In this document: positions 11,701 through 21,164 of the stretch, in pieces
How the letters are laid out: every line of letters begins with the position of its first letter
Position numbering within the stretch: position 1 is the first letter of the stretch
From: Coffea arabica
Taxonomy: Eukaryota; Streptophyta; Magnoliopsida; Gentianales; Rubiaceae
DNA length: 64,000 nucleotides
Direction of reading: 5' to 3'
NCBI RefSeq assembly: GCF_036785885.1
Contig: NC_092317.1
Coordinates: 4,280,501 to 4,344,500, forward strand
Program-made: the position numbers and the translations under genes
Notes under the pieces: model-generated
The model's input: the letters and a program-made list of their open reading frames with translations, nothing else
Told to the model about the DNA's origin: nothing
The model's database searches: none

Positions 11701-13255
11701 GGAATAAGTGAAAGGAAGCAGGGAAGATTAGCATTAATCATGGAATTCCATATGGATGGTTCTAGTTAAACATGGGGTGCATCGGACACAGTCTCGCTTT
11801 TGGTCTTAGTTGTTATAGCCTTATAGGTGTTTTCTGATTGCGCTACTACTCTTGTAGTTGTGACCCTCTCACATTTTGTTCAGCTTAGTCAGGGACTATT
11901 ATGCAGTAGTTGTTCTAATGCTTAACCATGAAAAACCTCAGTGGTTTTATATAAGCAGCTACTTACTACATGCTACATTTTGCTGTAAAGTACTAAAGGG
12001 ATTTGCCCTTACCACATTAATAGCGGTGTAACATCCATTCTGTCGTAGGAGCACATACTCTTATTTATTTCTGCGAGCATTAGAAGTTCCTTTTTATCCA
12101 TTCGTTTCGGTGCGACCAAAAATAAAGTGTGTTGCTTTCCTATATAGACTGACGGCACTTTTATGAGAGAGCATCGGCCTTTGTGAAGTTAAGTGCTGTG
12201 ATTTCCTCAGTAACCGATTAGCAGAAGTCCAAACAAATAGTATCTTCCCACGTCCTCTACGAATAAACAAGTAATCCACCTTTCTATTTAATGACAATCT
12301 GCCATTAGAAATAATGGGACAAACTAGTTTCGACTTTCTTTGTCCATTTATCGTAACCGAGGAAACAATAATTGTGGGGGTCTCATAAATACCTTCAATG
12401 AATCCGTAAAAAGGCTACCAGCTTTAGGTACTATGAATTCTTTGGCATAAAGAAATCCAAGCGTTACTAGTGCATCGACCTTTCCTACTCTAACTAAAAT
12501 TAATGGCTAATAAAAGTCACCTTTGTTCTTATCTCTTGAATTCTTAACTGTTTCAAAATTTAATAAAGAATTCTATCACAACCACAACACTTTTGAATTC
12601 AAAACTACAAAAAGGCCTATCCTTTTTTTTTAAAATTTTGGGTTAAAGTTAGCAAAAGTTCTACTTATTTTCACCTTTCTTGTAAAAAATATTTTTTGTT
12701 GCAATTTCAAATTTTAGTTATTCATTCGACACTAGTACGGGCATAGATACGGATTAAGCAACCAGTTTGAGGAATAATATTTTTTATTATAAAATTAATT
12801 TGAATTGAATTAATAATTTGATATTTTCACAATAAAGTGTAATTTTTTTGTCATTTTTCAAAAAAATTTAAGAAATCTATGTTTTAGCAATTGTTGTCCT
12901 TAAAATTGTCTTAATTGAAGTTCGTTAAGAATAATTGAAGTTCCGATATCAATACTCTATTCAAATGTAAATATTCAACCTAAGTAACAAAATAAATGAT
13001 AGCTTAACAAACGAAATATGCGTTCAATTGATCGTGTTCGAACTACATATTCTGTTAATGGTTAGTATATATGAAATTGTACTTTCCATTTGTAGAAAAT
13101 TAATATGCATTTTATATCTACTAACGAATAAATTACCTATGTTTTGAACAAATCAAACCTAAACTTATGGTGTGATATGTATATAGTTGCTCACATTTAT
13201 ACTTATGCCATCATCCTTTCTTCCACTTGCTTTTTAGTAGTGCAAATTTCTTTTG
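8791..13255. other. Long non-coding stretch of moderate base composition, no gene recognised
   Basis: The stretch 8.8-12.5 kb is noticeably less AT-rich than the surrounding repeats and contains gene-like texture (CT-rich leader-like sequence near 8890-8990, scattered GTAAG/TTGCAG signals), yet I could not assemble any conserved protein. Open frames at 8995-9186, 9712-10098, 11348-11581 and 12094-12297 (minus) show no known motif. It may be a decayed gene, a long non-coding RNA gene, or unique intergenic DNA. From 12.5 to 13.25 kb it becomes AT-rich with nothing recognisable. Confidence 0.4.
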
Positions 13256-13950
13256 ATTATATTTAGGGGTGGTAATTTTCGATACGACCTGAAAATACAA
13301 TATGAACCTAACACGAAATTAATTGATTCGGATTGAGGTTTCGTGGGTTCAGGTCAGAATCGAGTCGAATCCGACAAACCCGAAAAGAAAATGGGTCGAA
13401 TTCGGGTCAAACCGTGGGTGACCCGATACGACCCGATCACCTGTTTATGAATTAAAAATTATTTTACCTAACTAAACTAAGTTATTCTTTTTTTTTCAAA
13501 GGCATTCATCACTTAACCCTAAATGAATTTATTTAACTTATTTGAAGTTGAAATTATTATATTTGGACAAATAATGTATTATATTATTTTTTACTTTTAT
13601 ATTGCTTTTATTTATTTTGTATTTGGTTCAGAATAAAACACTTTTACGGTGTTTTTAATTTATTTTAGATTAGGTTTGGGATTATTTATTTAATTTTTAT
13701 TACTTGATTATGTAATTAGTCTTGTGCGAATTAGAAATTACAGTGATAAATTAATAAATTAAAATTACGTTTTGGGTCATTCGGGTCGTCCCGCCAACCC
13801 GACAACCCGAAATTTTCAGATTCGGGTCAGATATCCTGACCCGTTTCGGGTTGATGGGTCAAGTTCGCGTCAGACAGTTTTCTATTATACCTGGGTCTCA
13901 ACTCGACCCGCCACTCCGATTTGGACCCGGTTGCCACCCCTAATTATATT
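13256..13950. mobile_element. Complete non-autonomous hAT element (679 bp)
   Basis: The element spans 13264-13942. It starts TAGGGGTGGTAA and ends TTGCCACCCCTA, an inverted repeat of 12 bp with one mismatch, and is flanked on both sides by the perfect 8-bp direct repeat ATTATATT (13256-13263, 13943-13950). An 8-bp target duplication with a TAGGGGTGGNAA terminus is typical of plant hAT elements. Subterminal regions at both ends are packed with CGGGTC/GACCCG words, likely transposase-binding repeats, while the centre is AT-rich. There is no transposase frame. Confidence 0.9.
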
Positions 13951-14599
13951 GGTAAAAAAATAACATATTTTACAAATTATTCCAATTTATTTAGAAAATG
14001 TTACTAATTCCATTAGAAGCATTGAAATGTAATCATGGTTTATTAATTTTTTACTAAATATAAATACTACATACAAAAGGAAAATATATTTGACTTTGTT
14101 TTACTTTGATTAGAAAAACCTGTGGTAGAAATAACGAAATAGTAACAGGGGTGCAAATTTCAAATCAACAACCAACGTACACTTAATTACGATAATTTTG
14201 TAGTTGACCAAACTAATATATGCCATAAAGTAGTAAGATTTGATCATTTATAAATTGGCAATTTTAGCAATTTATATACCATTCACCTATAAAAATTATG
14301 ATTATTATAAAATGCTATTTTATAATAATTTACATACTATTTGCCAATTAAAAGTAAGTTTCATAAAAAAAAAAGTGCATATAAATCCATACTTTAAATG
14401 ATACAAAATATATTTGAATCTCACGAAACTTAATATGTGGGTAAATTTATTATAGTTTTCAAAGATTATGCCACATTAGTACAAATTTAACTGTTATACT
14501 TGTGACCTAGAAAATAAATTTATTAGAACACATAACCTTGATGAATGATACATACAATCATATATTATACATTTACGTTACCAGCAATTACTAACTATA
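13951..14599. other. AT-rich intergenic, nothing recognised
   Basis: Very AT-rich DNA with no coding frame, repeat boundary or RNA gene that I could support. Confidence 0.4.
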
Positions 14600-16685
14600 A
14601 TATTAAGTTTCAATCATTTTACTTAAAAAATCTTAGCATTATTTTAAATAAACTTCCTAATACTTGTTTCATATAAGTTTCTTTAAGTAAAATTGTAAAT
14701 TTATGCCACAAACTAGTAAGTCTTGATGGTTAACCAAATTTACTATTCTATCAATAGGATTTACTTTTAATCCGTGAAAACTTACTATTACTTGAACTAA
14801 ACTTACTCTCCAAAAAGTAAGTTTCGAATATAGAGTAGTAATATATTTTTTAAAAAACGTAACTTTCATTTTTATTTCAATTTACTTTTTAAGACATAAA
14901 TAGGATAACACTTAGATGACCTTTTTCGATTTATTTTTTATTTGCTTTTAGCGACCATTTAATTATTTGATAGGTCTATCCACCTAATTAGGATAACACT
15001 TAAAAATAAGAAAGTAAGTTTTCTATCTAAAATAATAAGTTAACAGTAATAAATTAGTAACTTTTATACTTCAAAAGGTAAGTTGGAATAAATATTAAAC
15101 TTACTTTTTAAATAAATAAATTACTACTTTATATCCCAAACTTACTTTTTAGAGAGTAAGTTTAATTCAAGTAATAGTAAGTTTTTATACATAAATAGTA
15201 ACTCTTACTAATAACATGGTAAATTGATTAATAATCAAAACTTACTGATTTATGGGACACATGTGCTATTTTATTTTAAAACATATTTCAAACTAGTATC
15301 AGGAAATTTATTTGAAATAACGATAAAATGTTTTATTAATCATTAATTCTTAGTACCTTAGTTAGTAAGTACTCATAAGATACCTGTATAATATATGATT
15401 ATAGGTATAATTTAAAAAAATTTATTTGTATATTTTAAAATACTATGAAAAATAGTTTGAATTTTCACATATTCTTGTAAATATGTAATAAAATTTTGTT
15501 GTATTATAAGTTTTAAATCATTTTCAATTTTTGAAAAGTTTGAAAGTTTGGATAACTGTTACAACAAATCTTCCTAGTTATATATAGAATATTACTTGTT
15601 TATATATCAAAATTTTTATAATTTTACGCCTATGAATATAATAAGATGATAAAGTTTTAATAAGTTTACATCTGAGACACAATAAATAATAAGAGTAAAA
15701 GCCTAAACAAATGAGAAATAATATAATAATAAAAATGACAAAATGTATAACAATTAATATAAGAAAATCAGTATGCTCTGGATTTTTTTTCCTTGGGAGA
15801 TTGTTCATAAGAATAGGATCCAATAATTATAAATGAAAATCACATGCATATATAATCTATTGTAGAATTTAAATTACATTTAGTTCACGTATAAAATGGT
15901 CCTAAAATAATTAGTACACTATGATACAATGTTATTTTAACAACAAAAAATTTTTTTACTAAAAGTCTGAAATATACTTGACATACGTATGAGGGATACT
16001 TTACCATTTTTAGTATCTGACATCTAATCATGAAAGTTAATTTGAGAAAAACTATTTTTGACAATAGAATTATTTTGAATTTAACCAACAAGTTGAGATT
16101 TTTTAAACAATAAAAGTGAAATATTTTGGGAACTTAGTTGTTTATTTTCCCATAATTAAAAATTTAAAATATGACAAATTATTCTTACATATTTTATAAG
16201 GTCATATGCAAAAAAAAAAAAAAATTTCATAGTATATTTAAAATGCTTCAAACATATAACATTTATAAATGATATGTACAATTGTAAGTTTCTTTAAGTA
16301 AAATAGTAAATTTATGCCACAAACTATTAAGTTTTGATGATTAACCAAATTTACTATTCTATCAGCAATATTTACTACTAATCTATAAAAACTTACTATT
16401 ACTTGAACTAAACTTACTCTCCAAAAACTAAGTTTCAGATATAGAGTAGTATTTTACTTCAAAAAAAAAAAATAGTTCCATATTTATTCAAGTTTACTTT
16501 TTGAGACATAAAAGTTACTAATATATCGAGTTAACTTACTATTTTTTATGCAAAACTTACTAACCAAAATTTTAGGTACTATTTCATTTAGATGACCAGT
16601 ACAACAGGTAATCAAATGGTCGCTAAAAGTATTTTTACCTGTTATATCAGGTAAAAATAGTTTCGTTATCGTAACTGTCGTTACT
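14600..16685. repeat. Cluster of AT-rich transposon-like repeats rich in AAACTTACT/AGTAAGTTT
   Basis: Bases 14675-14850 and 16285-16470 are near-identical direct copies (both contain TTTATGCCACAAACTA and ATTACTTGAACTAAACTT), and 15060-15210 is a related inverted copy. The segment TTTTAGCGACCATTT occurs near 14950 and, inverted, near 16620. The right edge (16.63-16.69 kb) matches the left edge of the 8.45 kb copy in inverted orientation. The block therefore seems to be nested or tandemly rearranged copies of one non-autonomous DNA element, possibly Mutator-like. It abuts the truncated NHL copy c exactly where that gene stops. Confidence 0.55.
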
Positions 16686-16958
16686 TCAGACTTTTCCCAA
16701 ATTAAAAGCAATCAGCAACCACAAGGAAAGTACAATCAATGCTAGCAAGACGGGGCGCGCCATTATCTTCACCGGAAGAGGGCAGCCAGGGTCAGGGTTA
16801 TGGTCATGCACCACCTGGTTGTAGTTGCCACGAGGTGGGCGGTGCACGATGGTCCTAGCTATCGGAAAATTTCCCGGTCGAACGTCCACGGCCGGGTAAT
16901 AGATGCGCTGATTATCCCGCGGCTGTGGGTGTCCAACTTCTGCATCGCCGGAACTCAT
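16686..16958 (-). pseudogene. NDR1/HIN1-like copy c, truncated after the membrane segment
   Basis: Begins MSSGDAEVGHPQPRDNQ and continues IYYPAVDVRPG, closely parallel to copy b, then a hydrophobic stretch PVLLALIVLSLWLLIAF. The homology ends there; after six more residues a TGA stops the frame inside the adjoining AT-rich repeat. The whole LEA_2 domain is missing, and the conserved WPGK block is not found anywhere in the 10 kb to the left, so the 3' part was probably lost rather than merely displaced. An in-frame ATG at 17060 would add 34 hydrophobic residues without family support. It is most likely non-functional, though a short membrane peptide could still be made. Confidence 0.75.
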
Positions 16959-17174
16959 TTTCCGAGTATGAGAAAAGAAAAAATAATAACAATAACAATA
17001 AAAAGTGCAGGATCTGTAGGAAATAAACCCAGCAAAAAAGCAATGAAGTAAAACAGACAAAGGAAGAATTCTTCGCGGCAGGGACCTTCACAGTCTTAAA
17101 GCAAACTAGTTATTTATAGTTCTATTTGTTAGCATGTCATAATTAAGTTGGTGTTAGTTACTTTCCCATTGGAT

Positions 17175-17300
17175 TTACTTAGTAGTTGTAGGGGGCAGCA
17201 GGATCCACAGGGTAGCCATAGATGACAGAAGAGGCTGCTGCTGATTGATTCTGAATGCGTTGTGTGAATTTATGCTGCCCACAGGGTAGCCATAGATGAC
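17175..17300 (-). pseudogene. NHL N-terminal fragment (copy d)
   Basis: On the minus strand the sequence reads GSINSHNAFRINQQQP and then, in a shifted frame, VIYGYPVDPAAPYN, clearly parallel to the N-terminus of copy e (GSTSTQNAFRITQQPP then VVYGIPVDGAAAYN). The GTCATCTATGGCTACCCTGT stretch is present twice, about 75 bp apart, so a small tandem duplication lies inside the fragment. Nothing of the membrane segment or LEA_2 domain follows. It is a broken partial duplicate of copy e. Confidence 0.7.
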
Positions 17301-17399
17301 CACGTTTTCTTTTTCTTTATTTTTAACCAAAGAGTTGGACAAAAAAAAAAAAGTGCGATAAATGCTTAACAGCAATGTGTTAAAGATAAGAAAAGAGCT

Positions 17400-17580
17400 C
17401 GATTATATGCAAAATCTAAAATTATGCTAGGAGATTTTGATTTTGAAAATACACTATGTGACTTGACTAGGCCAAAGCTTGATCATATGAGCTAATTATA
17501 AATTTTGATTTTGATAAATCAGATTTTGCAAAATCCAAAATTATGATCGGAGATTTCAATTTTGAAAATACAGTACCAAT
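17400..17580. repeat. Tandem duplication of about 117 bp
   Basis: The segment starting GCAAAATCTAAAATTATG at about 17409 recurs as GCAAAATCCAAAATTATG at about 17527, each followed by GGAGATTT...GATTTTGAAAATACA-type sequence. It is AT-rich and non-coding, and lies between the broken copy d and intact copy e, a region with repeated local duplication. Confidence 0.6.
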
Positions 17581-18226
17581 AGTTTGCTTATTCAAGTTTT
17601 TGTCCAGATATAACATAAATTTTTTTGATTAAACTTCTAAACAACCATTATCCTATGATTGGAAAAAAATTTAAAGTATTACTAATGTATAAGTATATAA
17701 GAAAAGAAAAAAGACCCCCTATTTGTTTTCTTATTTTTCTCTCTATCGTTTATTGCATATATCTCATAACTCTATTTAATAAAAATTTTTTAAAAAAAGG
17801 TTAGCATAAAAAATTGAATATGTTCATGTACATACATTATTGGTACTCTGAACAAGAACATTACGAGCACTATAAATAAAAAAAAAAAAATTTTTTTTTT
17901 TGAATCAGGTGGTACAGTTGGTATGGTGATGCCCATAATCTGGGACCTTAACAATTCACACCTAGGGGTGCACTTCGTTGGAGTTTGGACTTCTTGTTTC
18001 TAACTGAAATCAAGAACAAATGGTTCTTTCAAAAAAGAGTCGAAGATATTATCTTAACTTCAATCATGTACTTGAGTGTATAACTATTTACTCAATCAAA
18101 ACAATTGACAAACATTGTTGTTCTCAACTCGATTGAATTTTATTGATTTAGAACGAATTCAACTACAAAAATCAAACGACCAAGCATTGGTCACTAAAGT
18201 TACGAGCATGAAATTTAAAAAAGAAA
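17581..18226. other. Intergenic, 3' flank of NHL copy e
   Basis: AT-rich sequence with no gene. A poly-A/poly-T stretch at about 17880-17900 is followed by GGTGGTACAGTTGGTATGG, which resembles a tRNA A-box; no convincing B-box at the right distance was found, so it is at best a degraded SINE end. Confidence 0.4.
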
Positions 18227-18982
18227 CTACTCACACTTCTTCATCCCTCCTAACATTATGCCTTGGGTTCCATTAGAGGGAAACCAAACTTCCACCTCGG
18301 CACAGTTGAGACTGATCTTCCTCCAACCTTTCCCTGGCCAAAACGACCGTTCGAGTTTGGATTTAACATATCTATAGCGACCCTCCAAATAGACGTCGAA
18401 ATATGAGACTTGACTGCGTATATCCTCAGGCGCAATTGCAGTCGTCAGAGGCTGCCAACAAGCCTTCGGCCCTGCCAATAGATGTTTCTGATATCCTGGA
18501 TCCTTCCCAGAAGCCATAAGGTCCGCAGCTTTAGCGTCGCAAAGATACTGCTTATTGTTGCCATATTTCTTATTGTCATAAAATAGCGACACCTCAAATC
18601 CGTCGAGGATGTACGAACTATCGTTGGCTAATAGTCCAATGCTCCAATTTGCTGCTATTATTCCAGATTGGGTAACATCGAAAGGAGAAACCAGCATTGA
18701 GCTGACGTAGAATTCCGGGCCGTTTATAAATAATAAATTTGTTCCAGTCAACAACCAAAGGAAAAACAAGAAACAAACACCCGCTGAAACAAGCTTTGCT
18801 AGACAGCCACAGCAGCAGTTGCCATTGTTAGGACTTCCGCTATTGTAGGCCGCGGCACCAGCCACGGGGTTAGGAGTTCCGTTATTATAGGCGGCGGCAC
18901 CATCCACAGGGATGCCATAGACGACAGAAGAAGGTGGCTGCTGAGTAATTCTGAATGCGTTTTGTGTACTTGTGCTGCCCAT
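18227..18982 (-). CDS. NDR1/HIN1-like protein (LEA_2 family), copy e
   Basis: Intact single-exon gene for 251 residues. Residues 1-60 are polar with two imperfect repeats (GAAAYNNGTPNP / GAAAYNSGSPNN) and end in a cysteine cluster NCCCGC, a possible palmitoylation patch. A hydrophobic segment at about 64-85 is followed by the LEA_2-like domain with ANWSIGLLAN at 111-120 and EVSLFYDN. The C-terminal block WPGKGW ... VEVWFPSNGTQG ... GGMKKCE is shared almost word for word with copy f. Compared with copy f and b, the usual NPN after the NWSIG strand is replaced by NDSS. Family members are plasma-membrane proteins linked to defence or stress; no specific role can be assigned here. Confidence 0.88.
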   Translation of the reverse strand: MGSTSTQNAFRITQQPPSSVVYGIPVDGAAAYNNGTPNPVAGAAAYNSGSPNNGNCCCGCLAKLVSAGVCFLFFLWLLTGTNLLFINGPEFYVSSMLVSPFDVTQSGIIAANWSIGLLANDSSYILDGFEVSLFYDNKKYGNNKQYLCDAKAADLMASGKDPGYQKHLLAGPKACWQPLTTAIAPEDIRSQVSYFDVYLEGRYRYVKSKLERSFWPGKGWRKISLNCAEVEVWFPSNGTQGIMLGGMKKCE

Positions 18983-19033
18983 TGTGATGGTGGTGGTGGT
19001 GGCAACAAGAAAATAGCTATTTATGAGAGAGTT

Positions 19034-19770
19034 GAACTAAAAGTACGACAAGAAAATAGCTAGATAGAGCATTATTATAAGGGTAGATTTCGATTAATAG
19101 AATTTCAGAATAACCCGAATCCTAGTTTGACGAGAAAATCCAATTACAGCTAAAGTAGTTCTAGTAGTGGACTAGGAAAAGGTGACTTGGCCAGGCCAAA
19201 TTCCAATTGTACAATGAATATTATTAAAAATCCCTCAAGCTCGGGGCGTGCCTAAATTCTAATCCACTTAAGATTTTTTTTTTTTGGCAAGAAAAAATTT
19301 ATGTGAGTTCGACTCTAATCACCACTAAGGATCAGAGCATGCCCCTAAAATCATAAATCGTTTACAACGTTCTTATAAAACGTCCACTAATACAACTCTC
19401 GCATCCACTTAAAGTAATGAAACTGGTTGGAAGTATTATTTTAGCAGCACTAATTTGAAATATTCAATGATTTCGTGTGGTTACCAGTTTCAACCTTCCT
19501 GATTAGAGATATATATATATATATATATATATAGATAATTTGGTTACGATAGCACATACAATGCGAACTCTTAGTGTATACAATATATTAAAACTTGTAT
19601 GTTGACGTTTAATTGGTGAATAAAAAATATAAAGTGTTTTTTTGCATTGAATGAATGTGCATGTTCAATAAATTTGACTTGCGTACAAATATATAACAAG
19701 CTACGGGGAATAAGGTTTTCATCACTGATCTAGATATTAATAACAATTTACGTACCTCAGTGTTAATATT
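19034..19770. other. Intergenic between NHL copies e and f, with TA microsatellite
   Basis: No gene is seen. A (TA)n microsatellite occupies about 19509-19533. The left part is the likely promoter of copy e; the right part is the 3' flank of copy f. Confidence 0.5.
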
Positions 19771-20454
19771 TTATGGTCTGCATTGCTTCATTTTTCCTAC
19801 CATCCTGCCTTGCGTGCCATTAGATGGAAACCAGACCTCCACATTTTTGCAACGGACGTTGCTCTTCTTCCAATTTTTGCCTGGCCAAATCCAACTCATA
19901 TGCTTGTCCATGGCATGCCTATAGCGAACCCGTATTCTGATTTCGAAATAGGCCACTCCACCATTGATATTCTCTGCAGCCGCAGCTGTGAGAACCTGCG
20001 CGCACGCCTTTGGTCCTATGATCACATTCGTTTGTTCCCTTGATCCTTGCTCAAATGCGGGATACGTAGTCTCACAAAGATACTGCCCATTGTCTAGATA
20101 TACCAGTACGTCAAAACCATCATAGATAGTAGAAGTCAGGTAATTGGTATTTGTGACCAGTAATCCAATGGTCCAATTTGTTGATATCTGAGAATTGGAT
20201 ATTTTGAAAGGAGAAACTAACGTGGAGCTGGTCTTGAATTCAGGATTCCCTTCGAACACTAAAACGATTACGAGAACCAACCAAACGAAAAATAACGCCA
20301 GCATACATAGTATACATACAGAAATGATCCTCTCTAGACATAGACAGCGTACGTCGTCGTCTAAACGATGGACACGAACCTCCGGGTGATTTAATCTGTT
20401 GCAGGGCTGCTGCTGGTTTATTCTGTTGTTGTGCTCTGCAAATGAACTACTCAT
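19771..20454 (-). CDS. NDR1/HIN1-like protein (LEA_2 family), copy f
   Basis: Intact single-exon gene for 227 residues starting MSSSFAEHNN. A basic/polar N-terminus is followed by a strong hydrophobic anchor at about 43-67, then the LEA_2-like domain with STNWTIGLLVTNTNY at 91-105 and a VLVYLDN strand. The C-terminus has WPGKNW, VEVWFPSNGTQG and GKMKQC, so it forms a pair with copy e. Directly upstream of the start codon the transcript strand carries a run of ATC triplets (plus strand 20456-20472), so only the last one supplies the ATG. It is the right-most member of the array, with 0.7 kb of spacer before CRL. Confidence 0.88.
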   Translation of the reverse strand: MSSSFAEHNNRINQQQPCNRLNHPEVRVHRLDDDVRCLCLERIISVCILCMLALFFVWLVLVIVLVFEGNPEFKTSSTLVSPFKISNSQISTNWTIGLLVTNTNYLTSTIYDGFDVLVYLDNGQYLCETTYPAFEQGSREQTNVIIGPKACAQVLTAAAAENINGGVAYFEIRIRVRYRHAMDKHMSWIWPGKNWKKSNVRCKNVEVWFPSNGTQGRMVGKMKQCRP

Positions 20455-20472
20455 GATGATGATGATGATGAT

Positions 20473-21164
20473 CTCTCCTACGTTATACCCACTACTTGGG
20501 AACCTAAAAGTTCTGACTTAGAGGTTAACCATTATGTGTTGCGTTGATATGAGAGAGATTTTAAAAGCAACAGGAGATCAGATTCATGGAGTTTGAAAAA
20601 GATTTCATGGAATTTGAAGATAACTGAATTTTCTATTTTCAAACACTAATACCGAGATTAATGTGAATTAGCTCAACTGAAATTCCAAGAGCGTCCATTC
20701 TAACGAAAGATGTAAGATTAGACACCATTCAAGCAAACCAGACAATAGGCCCATGTACAGAAAGTCAGAAACAGTTAGATGAGGCAGGACCATGATCCAT
20801 ATTTTCTATTGACTAACTCCCTCGGGCCCCTGAAAGGTGGTTGCCCAGCAACCGGTTCTCTTGCCTTACGTGAAAAAGCAGCATAAACCAGGAATTCTGG
20901 CTTATCCAGCAAGTACTGAAACCTGATCGATGCATTCCTAGCTTGTTTTCCTAATCGAAATGCTTTCTTTCACAAAATTGAGACTTTGAGACTCAATGCC
21001 TATACTTCGTAGTGCGATTGAGTACTTCATCAAATTGGCATCCCTATCGTACAATCATGACGACCACAATATACATGACCCAAGGGAAAATTTTCAAAAG
21101 AGAAACTCTTAATATATTGGATGTGAAGTTGTATTTACATTTTCCGCTTCTGTAGAGCAAGTGA
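20473..21164. other. Spacer between NHL copy f and CRL
   Basis: Promoter side of NHL copy f (minus strand) on the left and 3' flank of CRL (minus strand) on the right. No gene, RNA gene or repeat was recognised. Confidence 0.45.

Noticed and set aside
12094-12297. Minus-strand open frame with basic residues, considered as a plastid DNA or transposon fragment
   Set aside because: It did not match remembered matK, rpo or transposase motifs in any frame.
18799-19008. Second minus-strand frame over the start of NHL copy e
   Set aside because: Shadow frame of the real N-terminus; its likeness to the 17.2 kb fragment only reflects the shared DNA.
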